A stretch of 64,000 bases of DNA from Chloroflexota bacterium (GTDB lineage Bacteria; Chloroflexota; Anaerolineae; Promineifilales; Promineifilaceae), in assembly GCA_014584575.1 (NCBI GenBank), contig JACTMP010000032.1:145519-209518 (forward strand), given 5' to 3'. Position 1 is the stretch's first letter, and each line of letters starts with the position of its first letter. The notes below the pieces were generated by a model, which had not been told where the DNA came from, did not search any database, and saw only the letters and a list, made by a program, of their open reading frames with translations. Shown here one piece after another: positions 44,929 to 53,017 of the stretch. Position numbers and translations under genes: made by a program.

Positions 44929-44954
44929 ATATACCACATCTATAAAAGTTTCAA
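44926..44954 (-). promoter_or_regulatory. promoter of the DUF433/DUF5615/ROCO operon
   Basis: On the minus strand: TTGAAA (44954-44949), 17-base spacer, TATGAT (44931-44926), 29 bases before the ATG at 44896. Confidence 0.55.
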
Positions 44955-44995
44955 GACGAGAATAATTGAGACAGCAATTCTCCATTTGGCTGGTG

Positions 44996-45125
44996 GCGGC
45001 AGATAAATCTGCATACTTCGGCAGCATCAGTGCAGGCTCAACAAGAGGTAAAGTCGGCCTGCGCCGACTGGCCTTAGCCGACGAAGGTCGGCTTTGCTGC
45101 TTGTAGCCGCGATTTTAATCGCCAG
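44996..45125. repeat. ~120-bp multi-hairpin interspersed repeat, copy 3
   Basis: GGCAGATAAATCTGC-type start, hairpin AGTCGGCCTGCGCCGACT, hairpin AGCCGACGAAGGTCGGCT, and GTAGCCGCGATTTTAATCGCC end; centre in the same orientation as copy 2. The rest of this 345-base gap carries AATTGACAATTACCC words (45195-45240) right up to the ABC start codon. Confidence 0.75.
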
Positions 45126-45241
45126 GGTTTGCGACCCGATTTCCGGTATCAACGTATTGGCTGGCGGGCTACGGCCGTTACCCAACTGTTACATTTCCGA
45201 ATTGTCAATTGCCCATTTTCAATTGACAATTACCCATTACT

Positions 45242-45940
45242 ATGACCTCTCCCATCATTTTCGTAGACAACATTCACAAATCCTACCTCATGGGTAAGGA
45301 AGCGGTGCCTGCTTTGCGCGGCGTCTCGCTGGAAATCGAACGCGGCGACTTTGTGTGCCTGATGGGCCCCAGTGGCTCCGGCAAAACCACCCTGCTCAAC
45401 ATCATCGGTGGGCTGGACGAACCCAGCCGGGGACACATCACCATCGAGGGTGAAAACCTGGTTTCCCTCTCCGAAAACAAACTGGCAACCCTGCGCCTGC
45501 AAAAAATGGGCTTCGTCTTCCAGAATTACAACCTGCTGGCCAACTTTACCGCCCGCGAAAATGTGGAAGCGCCCATGGTGTTGGCCAAAGTGAGCCGCAA
45601 GGAGCGGATGCAGCGGTCCATGGCCCTGCTGGAACGGGTGGGGCTGGGCGACCGCGCCCACCATTACCCCGGCGAACTCTCCGGCGGGCAGCAGCAGCGG
45701 GTGGCCATCGCCCGCGCCCTCGCCAACAATCCGCCCATCCTCATTGGCGACGAGATGACCGGCGACCTGGACAGCGAATCCGGTTTTGCCATCATGCGCC
45801 TGGTAGCCGACCTGAACGCCGAAGGCATGACCGTCGTCTTCGTCACCCACGACCCCCGCATGGCGGAGTTTGCGAAGCGGCTGATTCATATGCAGGATGG
45901 GAAAATATTGAATGGCGAGATTGAGAGATTGGGAGATTAA
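45242..45940 (+). CDS. MacB/LolD-type ABC transporter ATP-binding protein
   Basis: 232 residues. Walker A MGPSGSGKTTLLN, Q-loop VFQNYNLLANFTARENVEAP (MacB/LolD-specific form), signature LSGGQQQRVAIARAL, and a Walker B in which the usual DEPTGNLD is replaced by GDEMTGDLDSES, i.e. Met for Pro. The His loop is VTHDPRM. It powers the FtsX-type permease encoded next. The start has no ribosome site and follows a stretch of ATTACCC words. Part of a three-gene MacAB-like exporter. Confidence 0.9.
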   Translation: MTSPIIFVDNIHKSYLMGKEAVPALRGVSLEIERGDFVCLMGPSGSGKTTLLNIIGGLDEPSRGHITIEGENLVSLSENKLATLRLQKMGFVFQNYNLLANFTARENVEAPMVLAKVSRKERMQRSMALLERVGLGDRAHHYPGELSGGQQQRVAIARALANNPPILIGDEMTGDLDSESGFAIMRLVADLNAEGMTVVFVTHDPRMAEFAKRLIHMQDGKILNGEIERLGD

Positions 45941-45996
45941 GAGATTGGTTCGTTCCCAATCTCCCAATCTCCTAATCTCCTAATCTCCTAATCTCT
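45917..45996. repeat. word-repeat hairpin GGGAGATTAAGAGATT between ABC genes
   Basis: GAGATTGAGAGATTGGGAGATT faces CCCAATCTCCCAATCTCC followed by three CTAATCTC words. It overlaps the 3' end of the ATPase gene (encoding its last residues, IERLGD) and stops one base before the permease ATG. Confidence 0.88.
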
Positions 45997-48801
45997 ATGA
46001 TTCTAAAGTACGTCCTCAAAAATTTCCGCCGCCGCAAGGTGCGTACCATTTTGATGGTGCTGTCGCTGATGGTGAGCATGGGGCTGTTGGTAGCCATGAG
46101 CGCCACGGTGGAGACGATTCGCCGCTCCAACGTGGAACTCATCTCCTCGGCCATTGGCCGGTATGATTTGCGTATCCAGCGCATTGATACCAGCCCCGAC
46201 CCGTTTGTGCCCGTCAGCAGCGCCAGTCAGGCCATCTTGCAGGCGGATGTACGCATCACGGCCGTATACCCCCGCTTTATTGCCGATGTGGAACTGAACG
46301 CGCACGGCCGTCAGGGAAACGTCACCCTCATCGCCATTGACCCGGACGAAAATATCGGTCAGGTGGAAGTGGTGGAGGGAGAATATGAGCTGGGGAATAT
46401 AGCGGATGGGGCATCCGGCACGGCCGTGTTGGAACAAACCGCCCGCGCCTATAACTTGCAGGTGGGCGACACGGTGGATGTGGCCTACAGCTTCCCCCAA
46501 CCCCGCGAAAAAGGGCAGCCCAGCCCGGCCGGCAGCAGCCAGCGCCGCGCCGCCGCCCGTTTTGTAGTTACCGGCATCGTCCGCCAAAACGGCGTCACCG
46601 GCGTGGGAGGCAGCGATGGCCTCATCCTGGACATTGCCGACGCGCAAACCTTTCTGGGGCTGCCCGACCGTGCCGGGCAGTTGATCGCCCTGGTAGAACC
46701 CGCGTTGTACGAAGCGGGCAACGCCGAAGCGGCCGCCCTGGCCGTGCGCAATGTGGCCGTCAACGTGCAAACCGCCCTGGGCGACCAATACCTCACTTTC
46801 GCCGAAAAAGCGTCCGCCCTCGACCAATCGGCCGAAGCGTTCCTGGTCTTGCAGGCGCTCATCAACACCTACGGCCTGATGGCATTGGGCGTGGTAGGGC
46901 TGTTGGTGCATACGCTGGTAATGACCAACGTGCAGGAGCAGAAACGCGAGATGGCCGTGCTGCGCATTTTGGGCAGCCAGCGCAATTTGCTCTTCGCCCT
47001 GGTCATCGCTGAAGTAACCGTGATTGGCCTGTTGGGGGTGGGTCTGGGCATCGTCTTGGGGCAGGCGATTACCCGGTATGCGGTCGTGCCGTTTATTCAG
47101 TGGCAGATGAGTGAGCAGGGGCTAGTGACCACCATTGAACCGGCGGTGAGCGTGGCCGCCATGTTGCCCGCCATTATCGCCGCCTTTGTGGTGCTGTTCC
47201 TGAGTGCGCTGCGGCCGGCGCAAGATGCGGCCAAAACAAAGGTCATTCACGCCATCAACCCCGGCGCGGCCAACAACATCCAGCTAGAAGACCTGGAGGG
47301 TTTGCGCGAACGTCGCCCCAACACGCGGCTGTTTATTATTGGCCTGGGCATGATGTTTGTGGTGCTGATGGTCATTGGGCTGGATATTGTCTCCACCTTT
47401 GGCTATCCGGCGGCAGAGGCGGCCATTTTCCTGGCGGCGATATTGCTGATGGTGATGGGTGTTGGTTTTGTCTTTTTTATCGTCACGCGGCCGATGGAAA
47501 AATTGCTGCTGGCGTTGATGGGGTTGTTGGCTCCTCGGCTCACCTTTTTTGCCAAACGTAATGTGGGGCGCGGCCATGCCCGGAATACGCTCATCTCCTT
47601 GCTGGTGCTGTTCAGCGGTGTCTTGCCCAGCTTTTTAGCCACGCAAACGGCTATGAGTGACGCCAACATTGAGACGGATGTGCGGCTGAATATGGGCGCG
47701 CCGGTGGAGATGAACACCTTTGCCCGGTACACCGATGAAGAAGAGGTGGCCCGGCAATGGCGGCTGCCACCCAGTTTTATTGCCGAAGAGTTGGCCGCAG
47801 TGCCGGGATTGGGCACGGCCGTTGGCCTGTCCCGCGATTACTTCACCGATGCTTCGGATGTGATTGGGATGCGCAATGGGCGGGTCACGGCCGTCGGCGT
47901 GACCGGCGATCTGAGTACCATTTTGTACCCGGACATGGTGATCTTTACCGGTGGCGGCCCGGCGGCGCTGGCCCAGATTTTGCAGGAGCCGGATACGGTC
48001 ATCATCAGCGAAGGGCTGGCCGAAGGGCTGGCGGTGCCGTTGGGCGGGGTGGTGAAAATCCGGGGCGAGGGGCTGGATCATGTGACGGAGATGCGGGTGG
48101 TGGGCATTGCCCGGCGGCTGCCCGGTTTTAGTGGGATCGGCCGTATTCGCACCCAGGCGCTCAACGGCAGCACGGTACTCATGTCATTAGACAGTTTCCG
48201 CCGCCTGACCACACCGCTGCAAACGGCCGTACCCCCACCCGATGACCCCATCCTGGATCGTATCCTGGCAACCGTGCAACCAGGGGCCGATGTGCATGAA
48301 GTGGACGCCACCCTGCGCGACCGCTTTGGCCTGGAAGAAGGGGTATGGACGCGGCTGGCGGAGGTGGAATTGCAATGGGCGCGGGACAGCCGGGCACAGC
48401 AGCAGATTTTCCTGCTGGTGCTGACGTTGATTAGTTTTACAACGGCCGTGTTTGGCGTCTTTGCCGTGATTTATGTGACGGTGTACGCCCGACGCATGGA
48501 AATTGGCATGATGAAGGCGGTGGGTACGCGCAATTGGGAACTGACGGGCATGTTGATTGTGGAATCCATCGCCATGACGTTGAGTGCGGCGCTGGCCGGT
48601 ATTCTGGCGGGGGCAGCGATGGGCTACCTCTTTGCCTACACCGACAATTTGACGGCGCAGCGGCCGATGCAGTTTGCCATTGATACCACCGTGATGCCCT
48701 TCATCGTCATCCTGGTGGTGCTGGCCTCGGTCATTGGCGCGGCCTTTTCGGCGCGGCGCATTGTGAAGCGTAAAGCGGTGGAGATTTTGCGGATGGGGTG
48801 A
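45997..48801 (+). CDS. FtsX-family ABC transporter permease
   Basis: 934 residues. An N-terminal helix (TILMVLSLMVSMGLLVAMSA), a large outer MacB_PCD-like domain (residues 45-285), then an FtsX block (ALGVVGLLVHTLVMTNVQEQ, REMAVLRILGSQ), further helices around 400-500, a second outer domain (540-790) and a final FtsX block (MEIGMMKAVGTRNWELTGML). This 2 x FtsX layout is typical of exporters of lipoproteins, peptides or drugs. The ATG lies immediately after a word-repeat hairpin, which supplies no good ribosome site. It acts with the preceding ATPase and following HlyD-type lipoprotein. Confidence 0.9.
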   Translation: MILKYVLKNFRRRKVRTILMVLSLMVSMGLLVAMSATVETIRRSNVELISSAIGRYDLRIQRIDTSPDPFVPVSSASQAILQADVRITAVYPRFIADVELNAHGRQGNVTLIAIDPDENIGQVEVVEGEYELGNIADGASGTAVLEQTARAYNLQVGDTVDVAYSFPQPREKGQPSPAGSSQRRAAARFVVTGIVRQNGVTGVGGSDGLILDIADAQTFLGLPDRAGQLIALVEPALYEAGNAEAAALAVRNVAVNVQTALGDQYLTFAEKASALDQSAEAFLVLQALINTYGLMALGVVGLLVHTLVMTNVQEQKREMAVLRILGSQRNLLFALVIAEVTVIGLLGVGLGIVLGQAITRYAVVPFIQWQMSEQGLVTTIEPAVSVAAMLPAIIAAFVVLFLSALRPAQDAAKTKVIHAINPGAANNIQLEDLEGLRERRPNTRLFIIGLGMMFVVLMVIGLDIVSTFGYPAAEAAIFLAAILLMVMGVGFVFFIVTRPMEKLLLALMGLLAPRLTFFAKRNVGRGHARNTLISLLVLFSGVLPSFLATQTAMSDANIETDVRLNMGAPVEMNTFARYTDEEEVARQWRLPPSFIAEELAAVPGLGTAVGLSRDYFTDASDVIGMRNGRVTAVGVTGDLSTILYPDMVIFTGGGPAALAQILQEPDTVIISEGLAEGLAVPLGGVVKIRGEGLDHVTEMRVVGIARRLPGFSGIGRIRTQALNGSTVLMSLDSFRRLTTPLQTAVPPPDDPILDRILATVQPGADVHEVDATLRDRFGLEEGVWTRLAEVELQWARDSRAQQQIFLLVLTLISFTTAVFGVFAVIYVTVYARRMEIGMMKAVGTRNWELTGMLIVESIAMTLSAALAGILAGAAMGYLFAYTDNLTAQRPMQFAIDTTVMPFIVILVVLASVIGAAFSARRIVKRKAVEILRMG

Positions 48802-48831
48802 TTGGGGGATAGTGAACAGTGAGCGGTGGGC

Positions 48832-48883
48832 GGAGTTCGCATCCTCAGATGCGAACCGGTGGGCATCTGAGGATGCCCACTCC
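48832..48883 (-). repeat. 52-bp twin-hairpin repeat, copy 3 (inverted orientation)
   Basis: The exact reverse orientation of the copy at 44393-44444: GTTCGCATC CTCA GATGCGAAC then GTGGGCATC TGAG GATGCCCAC. It lies between the permease and adaptor genes. Confidence 0.9.
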
Positions 48884-48916
48884 GCCGGTCTCGATCTGCT
48901 GAGTATGGAATTGGTT

Positions 48917-50179
48917 ATGAACGTTAAACGATATGGTTTCTTGATTTTGGTGATTTTGGTTTTGGTGGGGTGTGGGCAGCCACCGCCGCCAATGAGTGAG
49001 GTGGAAGCGACGGCTACGGCCGTGCCCGCAGACGGCGAACCTACGCCAACGCCCATGCCTACCGGGGTGACGGTGTTGGCGGATGGGGTGGTGCAGGCGG
49101 CACGGCCGTTGCTGCCCCTGGCTTTTGAAACCGGCGGTAAACTGCTGGCGGTGAATGTGCAGCCGGGTGATGTGGTGCAGGCGGGCGACGTAATTGCCAC
49201 GCTGGATGACGCCGCGCTGCGGGAAACCATTGCCAACACCACCTTGCAGGTGTCCCAGGCGGAAAACGGCGTGGCCCAGGCGCAGGCGGAGCTAGACCGG
49301 CTGCTGGCCTGGCAGCCGGACGAACTGGTGATTGCCGCGGCCGAAGCCAATCTGACGGCGGCGCAGACGGCGTTGGAAAATGCGCAAACGAGTGACGCGG
49401 CGGCGGGTAACAGCCTGACTTCGGCCAACGTCAGCATTACCCAGGCGCAGCGCACCCTGGCCGACGCCCAAAAGGCGTATGACACCGCCTTTGATCCGGG
49501 GCGGGAATGGGAACTCAACCATCCCTGGTATGCGGATGCCATCAAGGCAGAGCGGGAGGGCACGACCCGCGCCGTGGAGATGGCGCAGGAGCAGTTGCGG
49601 GTGGCGCAGGCGAATTATGCGCTGGCGGCGGCGGGGCTGAATAATGACACGGCCGTGTCTGCCCAGGCCAACCTCGTCAATGCGCAGCAGGTCTTGGCGC
49701 AGGCGCAGCAAGGCCCCAAACCGGAAGAAATTGAAGCGGCCCAACTGCGATTGGAGCAGGCACAGATTACGCTGGAACAAAGCCTGTTGAGCCAGCAGCA
49801 GGCGGAAAATGCACTGGCTAAAGCAGAACTGATTGCGCCGTGGACGGCCGTGGTGCTGACGGTAGATGCCGCGCCGGGGGCGCTGGTGGGCGGCGGTTCG
49901 CCCATTGTCACCTTGCTGGATACCACACAGTTGGAATTCCACACCACCAATCTCAGCGAACGCGATCTGGCCCAAATTGAACCGGGGGATGCGGTGTTGG
50001 TGACGTTGAAAACATACCCCAATGATCCGCTGGTGGGCACGGTAGTGCGCATCGGCTTGCAAGCGGCGGGCACAGTAGGCGACGCGGCTACCTTCCCGGT
50101 CATCATCGCCCTGGACGCCGCCGCCCTGGACATCCGCCCCGGCATGACCGGCCGGGCGGAAATCTCCAATACAAATTAG
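48917..50179 (+). CDS. HlyD/MacA-type membrane fusion lipoprotein
   Basis: 420 residues from ATG 48917, with a lipoprotein signal (YGFLILVILVLVGCG) and a Thr/Pro-rich stalk. The biotinyl-lipoyl half (KLLAVNVQPGDVVQAGDVIA) precedes a coiled-coil hairpin rich in Ala/Gln (residues 95-280), the second lipoyl half (IAPWTAVVLTVDAAPGALVG) and a beta-barrel (NLSERDLAQIEPGDAVLVTL). It links the permease to the outside, as MacA does. A longer frame from 48812 would translate the twin-hairpin repeat and bury the signal peptide, so it is rejected. Confidence 0.88.
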   Translation: MNVKRYGFLILVILVLVGCGQPPPPMSEVEATATAVPADGEPTPTPMPTGVTVLADGVVQAARPLLPLAFETGGKLLAVNVQPGDVVQAGDVIATLDDAALRETIANTTLQVSQAENGVAQAQAELDRLLAWQPDELVIAAAEANLTAAQTALENAQTSDAAAGNSLTSANVSITQAQRTLADAQKAYDTAFDPGREWELNHPWYADAIKAEREGTTRAVEMAQEQLRVAQANYALAAAGLNNDTAVSAQANLVNAQQVLAQAQQGPKPEEIEAAQLRLEQAQITLEQSLLSQQQAENALAKAELIAPWTAVVLTVDAAPGALVGGGSPIVTLLDTTQLEFHTTNLSERDLAQIEPGDAVLVTLKTYPNDPLVGTVVRIGLQAAGTVGDAATFPVIIALDAAALDIRPGMTGRAEISNTN

Positions 50180-50266
50180 CTTCGGGCTGGCAGTTGACGA
50201 GTATGGTAAACTAAGGCCAAAATTTGTCTGTTTAGTCTGTTTTATCGGATTTGTCTAAAAGGTGTG

Positions 50267-50578
50267 ATGATGTCAACAACAGTTCCTATTTCTGAACTAA
50301 AACAGCGTACGGGTCAGGTGCTGAACAAAGTTGTACTAGATCGCCAGGATGTGGTGATTGAAAGATATGGGCAGGAGTATGTGGTTATCCTGAGCAGAGA
50401 ACGGTATCAAGAATTGGTAGATGCTGCTCAGGCGCGGGTTCGAGAACGGTTCTTGCAGGCGAGACAGGAAGCGCAGGCGGCCACGGCTGATTTATCGGAG
50501 GAAGAAGTGGCAGCTTTGGTGGAAACAGTCGTTACAGAATCTCGTCGTTCACGAGCCGGCATAGACGCGGGCGCATAG
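50267..50578 (+). CDS. Phd/YefM-type antitoxin
   Basis: 103 residues. The N-terminal half has the Phd/YefM fold (VPISELKQRTGQVLNKVVLD, then VVIERYGQEYVVILSRERYQ), which dimerises and binds the operator. The C-terminal half (ARQEAQAATADLSEEEVAAL) is the toxin-wrapping tail. It starts at ATG 50267 or 50270 after AAAAGGTG. The toxin start lies 10 bases after its stop. Confidence 0.85.
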   Translation: MMSTTVPISELKQRTGQVLNKVVLDRQDVVIERYGQEYVVILSRERYQELVDAAQARVRERFLQARQEAQAATADLSEEEVAALVETVVTESRRSRAGIDAGA

Positions 50579-50588
50579 ATTGGTCATC

Positions 50589-51023
50589 ATGATGTGCGTG
50601 GTGGTGGATACAAGCGTCATTGTGAGTGGCCTTATCTCGGCTAAAGGAAGTCCGGCGCTCATCATCTCGCGTTGGATTCAAGGCGAATTTACCCTCTTGT
50701 ACTCATCGGCAACGTTGGCAGAATTGGAAGATGTGCTCAATCGCACCTGGTTGACCGAACGATTGGCAGCGACACCAAATCGGGTTCCTGATTTTTTGAG
50801 AACTGTGCGTATGATGGGAGAGTTGGTGGGAGGATATGCTCAGGTTGGTGGCGTTGTGCGTGATCCGTTTGACGAAATGTTTTTGGCCTGCGCATTGTTG
50901 GGTAGAGCTGATTACCTGGTAACAGTTGATAAGGATTTGCTTGTGCTGCGACAATACGGACAGACGCACATTATGAATCCCGGCGAATTTTTGGATAAGT
51001 TGAGTGGCTTACATGGCAGTTGA
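50589..51023 (+). CDS. PIN-domain toxin
   Basis: 144 residues of the 'putative toxin-antitoxin system toxin component, PIN family' (COG1569-like): VVVDTSVIVSGLISAKGSPA (first catalytic Asp), SSATLAELEDVLNR (Glu), RDPFDEMFLACALLGRADYL and VTVDKDLLVLR (C-terminal acidic residues). All four acidic positions seem intact, so it is a likely RNase toxin. It is coupled to the preceding antitoxin. Confidence 0.88.
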   Translation: MMCVVVDTSVIVSGLISAKGSPALIISRWIQGEFTLLYSSATLAELEDVLNRTWLTERLAATPNRVPDFLRTVRMMGELVGGYAQVGGVVRDPFDEMFLACALLGRADYLVTVDKDLLVLRQYGQTHIMNPGEFLDKLSGLHGS

Positions 51024-51077
51024 TGTCGTGAATGAACTGGTGTAGGTGGGGGCGGAATGGTGTAACGGGCTTGTCCC

Positions 51078-51170
51078 CTACAAAAACTCGCCGCCGTCCA
51101 GGGGGAGGACAACGGCCGTGAGAAAATCCTGACGAAGCAATTGCAACACATTTTGGGCCACAGTCTTCGG
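51078..51170 (-). pseudogene. C-terminal remnant of a short-chain dehydrogenase (tentative)
   Basis: A minus-strand frame of about 30 codons ending at 51078 reads TVAQNVLQLLRQDFLTAVVL then PLDGGEFL and stop. This is the usual end of short-chain dehydrogenase/reductase proteins (..VTGVVLPVDGG..). No other part of such a gene is present, and the frame is cut by ACGGCCGT-containing tandem sequence at 51173-51208. The rest of the 350-base gap is non-coding. Confidence 0.4.
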
Positions 51171-51172
51171 TA

Positions 51173-51209
51173 ACGGCCGTTTACGCCGCCGACGGCCGTT
51201 TACGCCGCC
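51173..51209. repeat. tandem 19-bp repeat ACGGCCGTTTACGCCGCCG
   Basis: Two copies with a period of 19 (51173 and 51192). The same ACGGCCGTTTACGCCGC string occurs near 693 and, slightly changed, near 40924. Confidence 0.85.
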
Positions 51210-51373
51210 TTCACGTTGAATTTACGGGGCACATACGGACGCTGCCGGGGGGGTGGCGTATGCTATGTAGCGAAACAACGCCACGCCAACCATCCGTTTA
51301 ATGCCCCCGTTTAGCTGTCTCTCGGGAAGCGTTGTTGATTCCACACCCAGATAGAAATGAGGAATAACCGACA

Positions 51374-52276
51374 ATGGTGGAAGCAGAAACACAATCATCC
51401 GTGCAGTTTATCAACCACCTCAGACCAAACATGGCCGATAGAATTGCGCTGCTAGACGAGCCGGAAGTGATTGCATTCAGCCAGGCCGGAGAGCAAGAAA
51501 AGCGGGAAGAGATGAGCGAAGCCCTGACGTATACCCAGCGAATGGCCGGGATTGGCCTGTTGACGGCCAGTATCGGGCACGAAATGAATACACCGCTGAG
51601 CATTATTGCCGCCACTTGCAGCAACTTGCAGCACGAAATTGAAGAGAATAACCTGAGCATGGAGCAGTTGCTCAAGTATGTGACCATGATTGAGCAAAAT
51701 GCCTGGCGGGCGGCGCGTATTCTGGAGGTGCTGCGCAACTATTCCTACGATGAAGAAACACAAACGGCCGTGACCGACCTCAACATGATCATTGAAGATG
51801 CGCTGACGTTGGTGCAGCATCAGCTACACGGTGAATACAACATTCAGGTGGAAACGCAACTGGCGCAAAATCTGGGCACCATTGTTTGTGACCACAACCG
51901 CCTGACCCAGGTATTGGTCAATTTGCTGCTCAACGCCCGTGACGCTATCGGGCGCAGCGGCGGCAAAATCGTAGTGAAATCCTGGCTTATGCCGCCGCCC
52001 ACTGTCTCCCTGTCGCGGGTCAATGGGCTGTTGACGGCGGCTCCCGCCCGCGAAGAATATGCCTTCTCTGTTAGCGACAGTGGCCCCGGTATTGCTCCGG
52101 CGATCATGTCGCTAGTTTTTGACCCGTTTTTCTCTACCCGGCCTAACGGTAAGGGGGCCGGCCTGGGCCTGTTTATCGCCAAACGGATTGTGGAACAACA
52201 TCACGGCCGTATTACCGCCGAGAACAACCTCAATGGCGGCGCGACGTTTACGGTCGTTCTTCCCCGCAAACAGTAA
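51374..52276 (+). CDS. soluble sensor histidine kinase
   Basis: 300 residues, no membrane helix. A short N-terminal helix region (residues 1-60) precedes the H-box IGHEMNTPLSIIAATC with His69. The ATPase domain has an N-box LLLNARDAIG, G1 VSDSGPGIAP, F-box DPFFSTRPN and G2 GKGAGLGLFIAKRI. It resembles the NtrB/PAS-less group in which the input is a partner protein. No response regulator is adjacent, so the target is unknown. A ribosome site is weak (AGGAATAACCGACA). Confidence 0.88.
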   Translation: MVEAETQSSVQFINHLRPNMADRIALLDEPEVIAFSQAGEQEKREEMSEALTYTQRMAGIGLLTASIGHEMNTPLSIIAATCSNLQHEIEENNLSMEQLLKYVTMIEQNAWRAARILEVLRNYSYDEETQTAVTDLNMIIEDALTLVQHQLHGEYNIQVETQLAQNLGTIVCDHNRLTQVLVNLLLNARDAIGRSGGKIVVKSWLMPPPTVSLSRVNGLLTAAPAREEYAFSVSDSGPGIAPAIMSLVFDPFFSTRPNGKGAGLGLFIAKRIVEQHHGRITAENNLNGGATFTVVLPRKQ

Positions 52277-52323
52277 TCGGTGATCGGTCATTCACCGATT
52301 ACCGTTTACCGATAACCGATTAC
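52275..52323. repeat. word-repeat hairpin GTAATCGG between convergent genes
   Basis: TAATCGGTGATCGGT faces ACCGATTACC, ACCGATAACCGATTACCG. It lies between the kinase stop and the pdxT stop, where no classical terminator is present. Confidence 0.8.
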
Positions 52324-52916
52324 CGCCCCCCTTCCGCCAGTTTCAAAAAGTAGGCATGAAAACGGCCGTCCCCCGTCAGTTCGGGGTGAAAAGATGTCAC
52401 CAGCCATTTGCCTTGTTGGGCGGCAACGGCCGTGCCATCCGGCAGCGTCGCCAGCACTTTGGCCGTGCCTTTCACCCCTAACAGGCGCGGTGCGCGGATG
52501 AAGACGGCCGGGAATGGCTTGACATAACCGTTATTTAACACCGGTACATCCAGTTCCACCTCAAAACTATCCACCTGACGGCCAAACGCATTCCGCTCCA
52601 CCAAAATATCCATAATGCCCAACAACGGCTGGTCTTTGCCCGCACTGCTGCTGCTGATCTCTTTCGCCATGAAGATCATGCCCGCGCAGGTGCCCCATAG
52701 TGCCTTTTTCTGGGCAAACTGGCGCAGCGGTTCCATCAACCCATAGGTCCGCGCCAGTTTGCCGATGGACGTGCTTTCACCGCCGGGAATAATCAGCCCG
52801 TCCAGCCCTTCTAATTGCTCCGGCAGACGCACGTCTACGGCCGTGACCCCCAGCCGCTTCATCATCTTCATATGCTCACTAAACGCGCCTTGCAGCGCCA
52901 ATACCCCGATTTTCAT
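52320..52916 (-). CDS. pdxT: pyridoxal 5'-phosphate synthase glutaminase subunit
   Basis: 198 residues, class I glutamine amidotransferase of the PdxT/SNO family. IGVLALQGAFSEHMKMM at the start, IPGGEST, catalytic Cys in GTCAGMIFMAKE, and the His/Glu pair in SFHPELTGD near the end. It releases ammonia from glutamine and channels it to PdxS to make vitamin B6. AAGAGGG lies close to the ATG. It is the distal gene of a pdxS-pdxT pair, separated by 100 bases with a word-repeat hairpin. Confidence 0.95.
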   Translation of the reverse strand: MKIGVLALQGAFSEHMKMMKRLGVTAVDVRLPEQLEGLDGLIIPGGESTSIGKLARTYGLMEPLRQFAQKKALWGTCAGMIFMAKEISSSSAGKDQPLLGIMDILVERNAFGRQVDSFEVELDVPVLNNGYVKPFPAVFIRAPRLLGVKGTAKVLATLPDGTAVAAQQGKWLVTSFHPELTGDGRFHAYFLKLAEGGR

Positions 52917-52932
52917 ATGCCCTCTTAAATTC

Positions 52933-53002
52933 AGCAGGTGAGCAGGTGGAAGGGTGATGAGGTGATTTCTTCACCTGCTCACCCCTGCACCTGCTCACCC
53001 CT
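52933..53002. repeat. word-repeat hairpin GCAGGTGA between pdxS and pdxT
   Basis: GCAGGTGAGCAGGTG on the left faces CACCTGCTCACC (twice) on the right, with a GGGTGATGAGGTGATTTCTT middle. The stem is at least 12 bp and could separate expression of pdxS from pdxT. Confidence 0.85.
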
Positions 53003-53017
53003 GCGTCTTCGCCGCCA

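Noticed and set aside
48812..48916. N-terminal extension of the HlyD-type lipoprotein
   Set aside because: It would translate the 52-bp repeat and bury the lipoprotein signal peptide; the start at 48917 is preferred.
48187..49563. 458-codon open frame on the - strand across the FtsX and HlyD genes
   Set aside because: It spans two real genes and the twin-hairpin repeat, is low in complexity (Ala/Ser-rich) and has no recognised domain.
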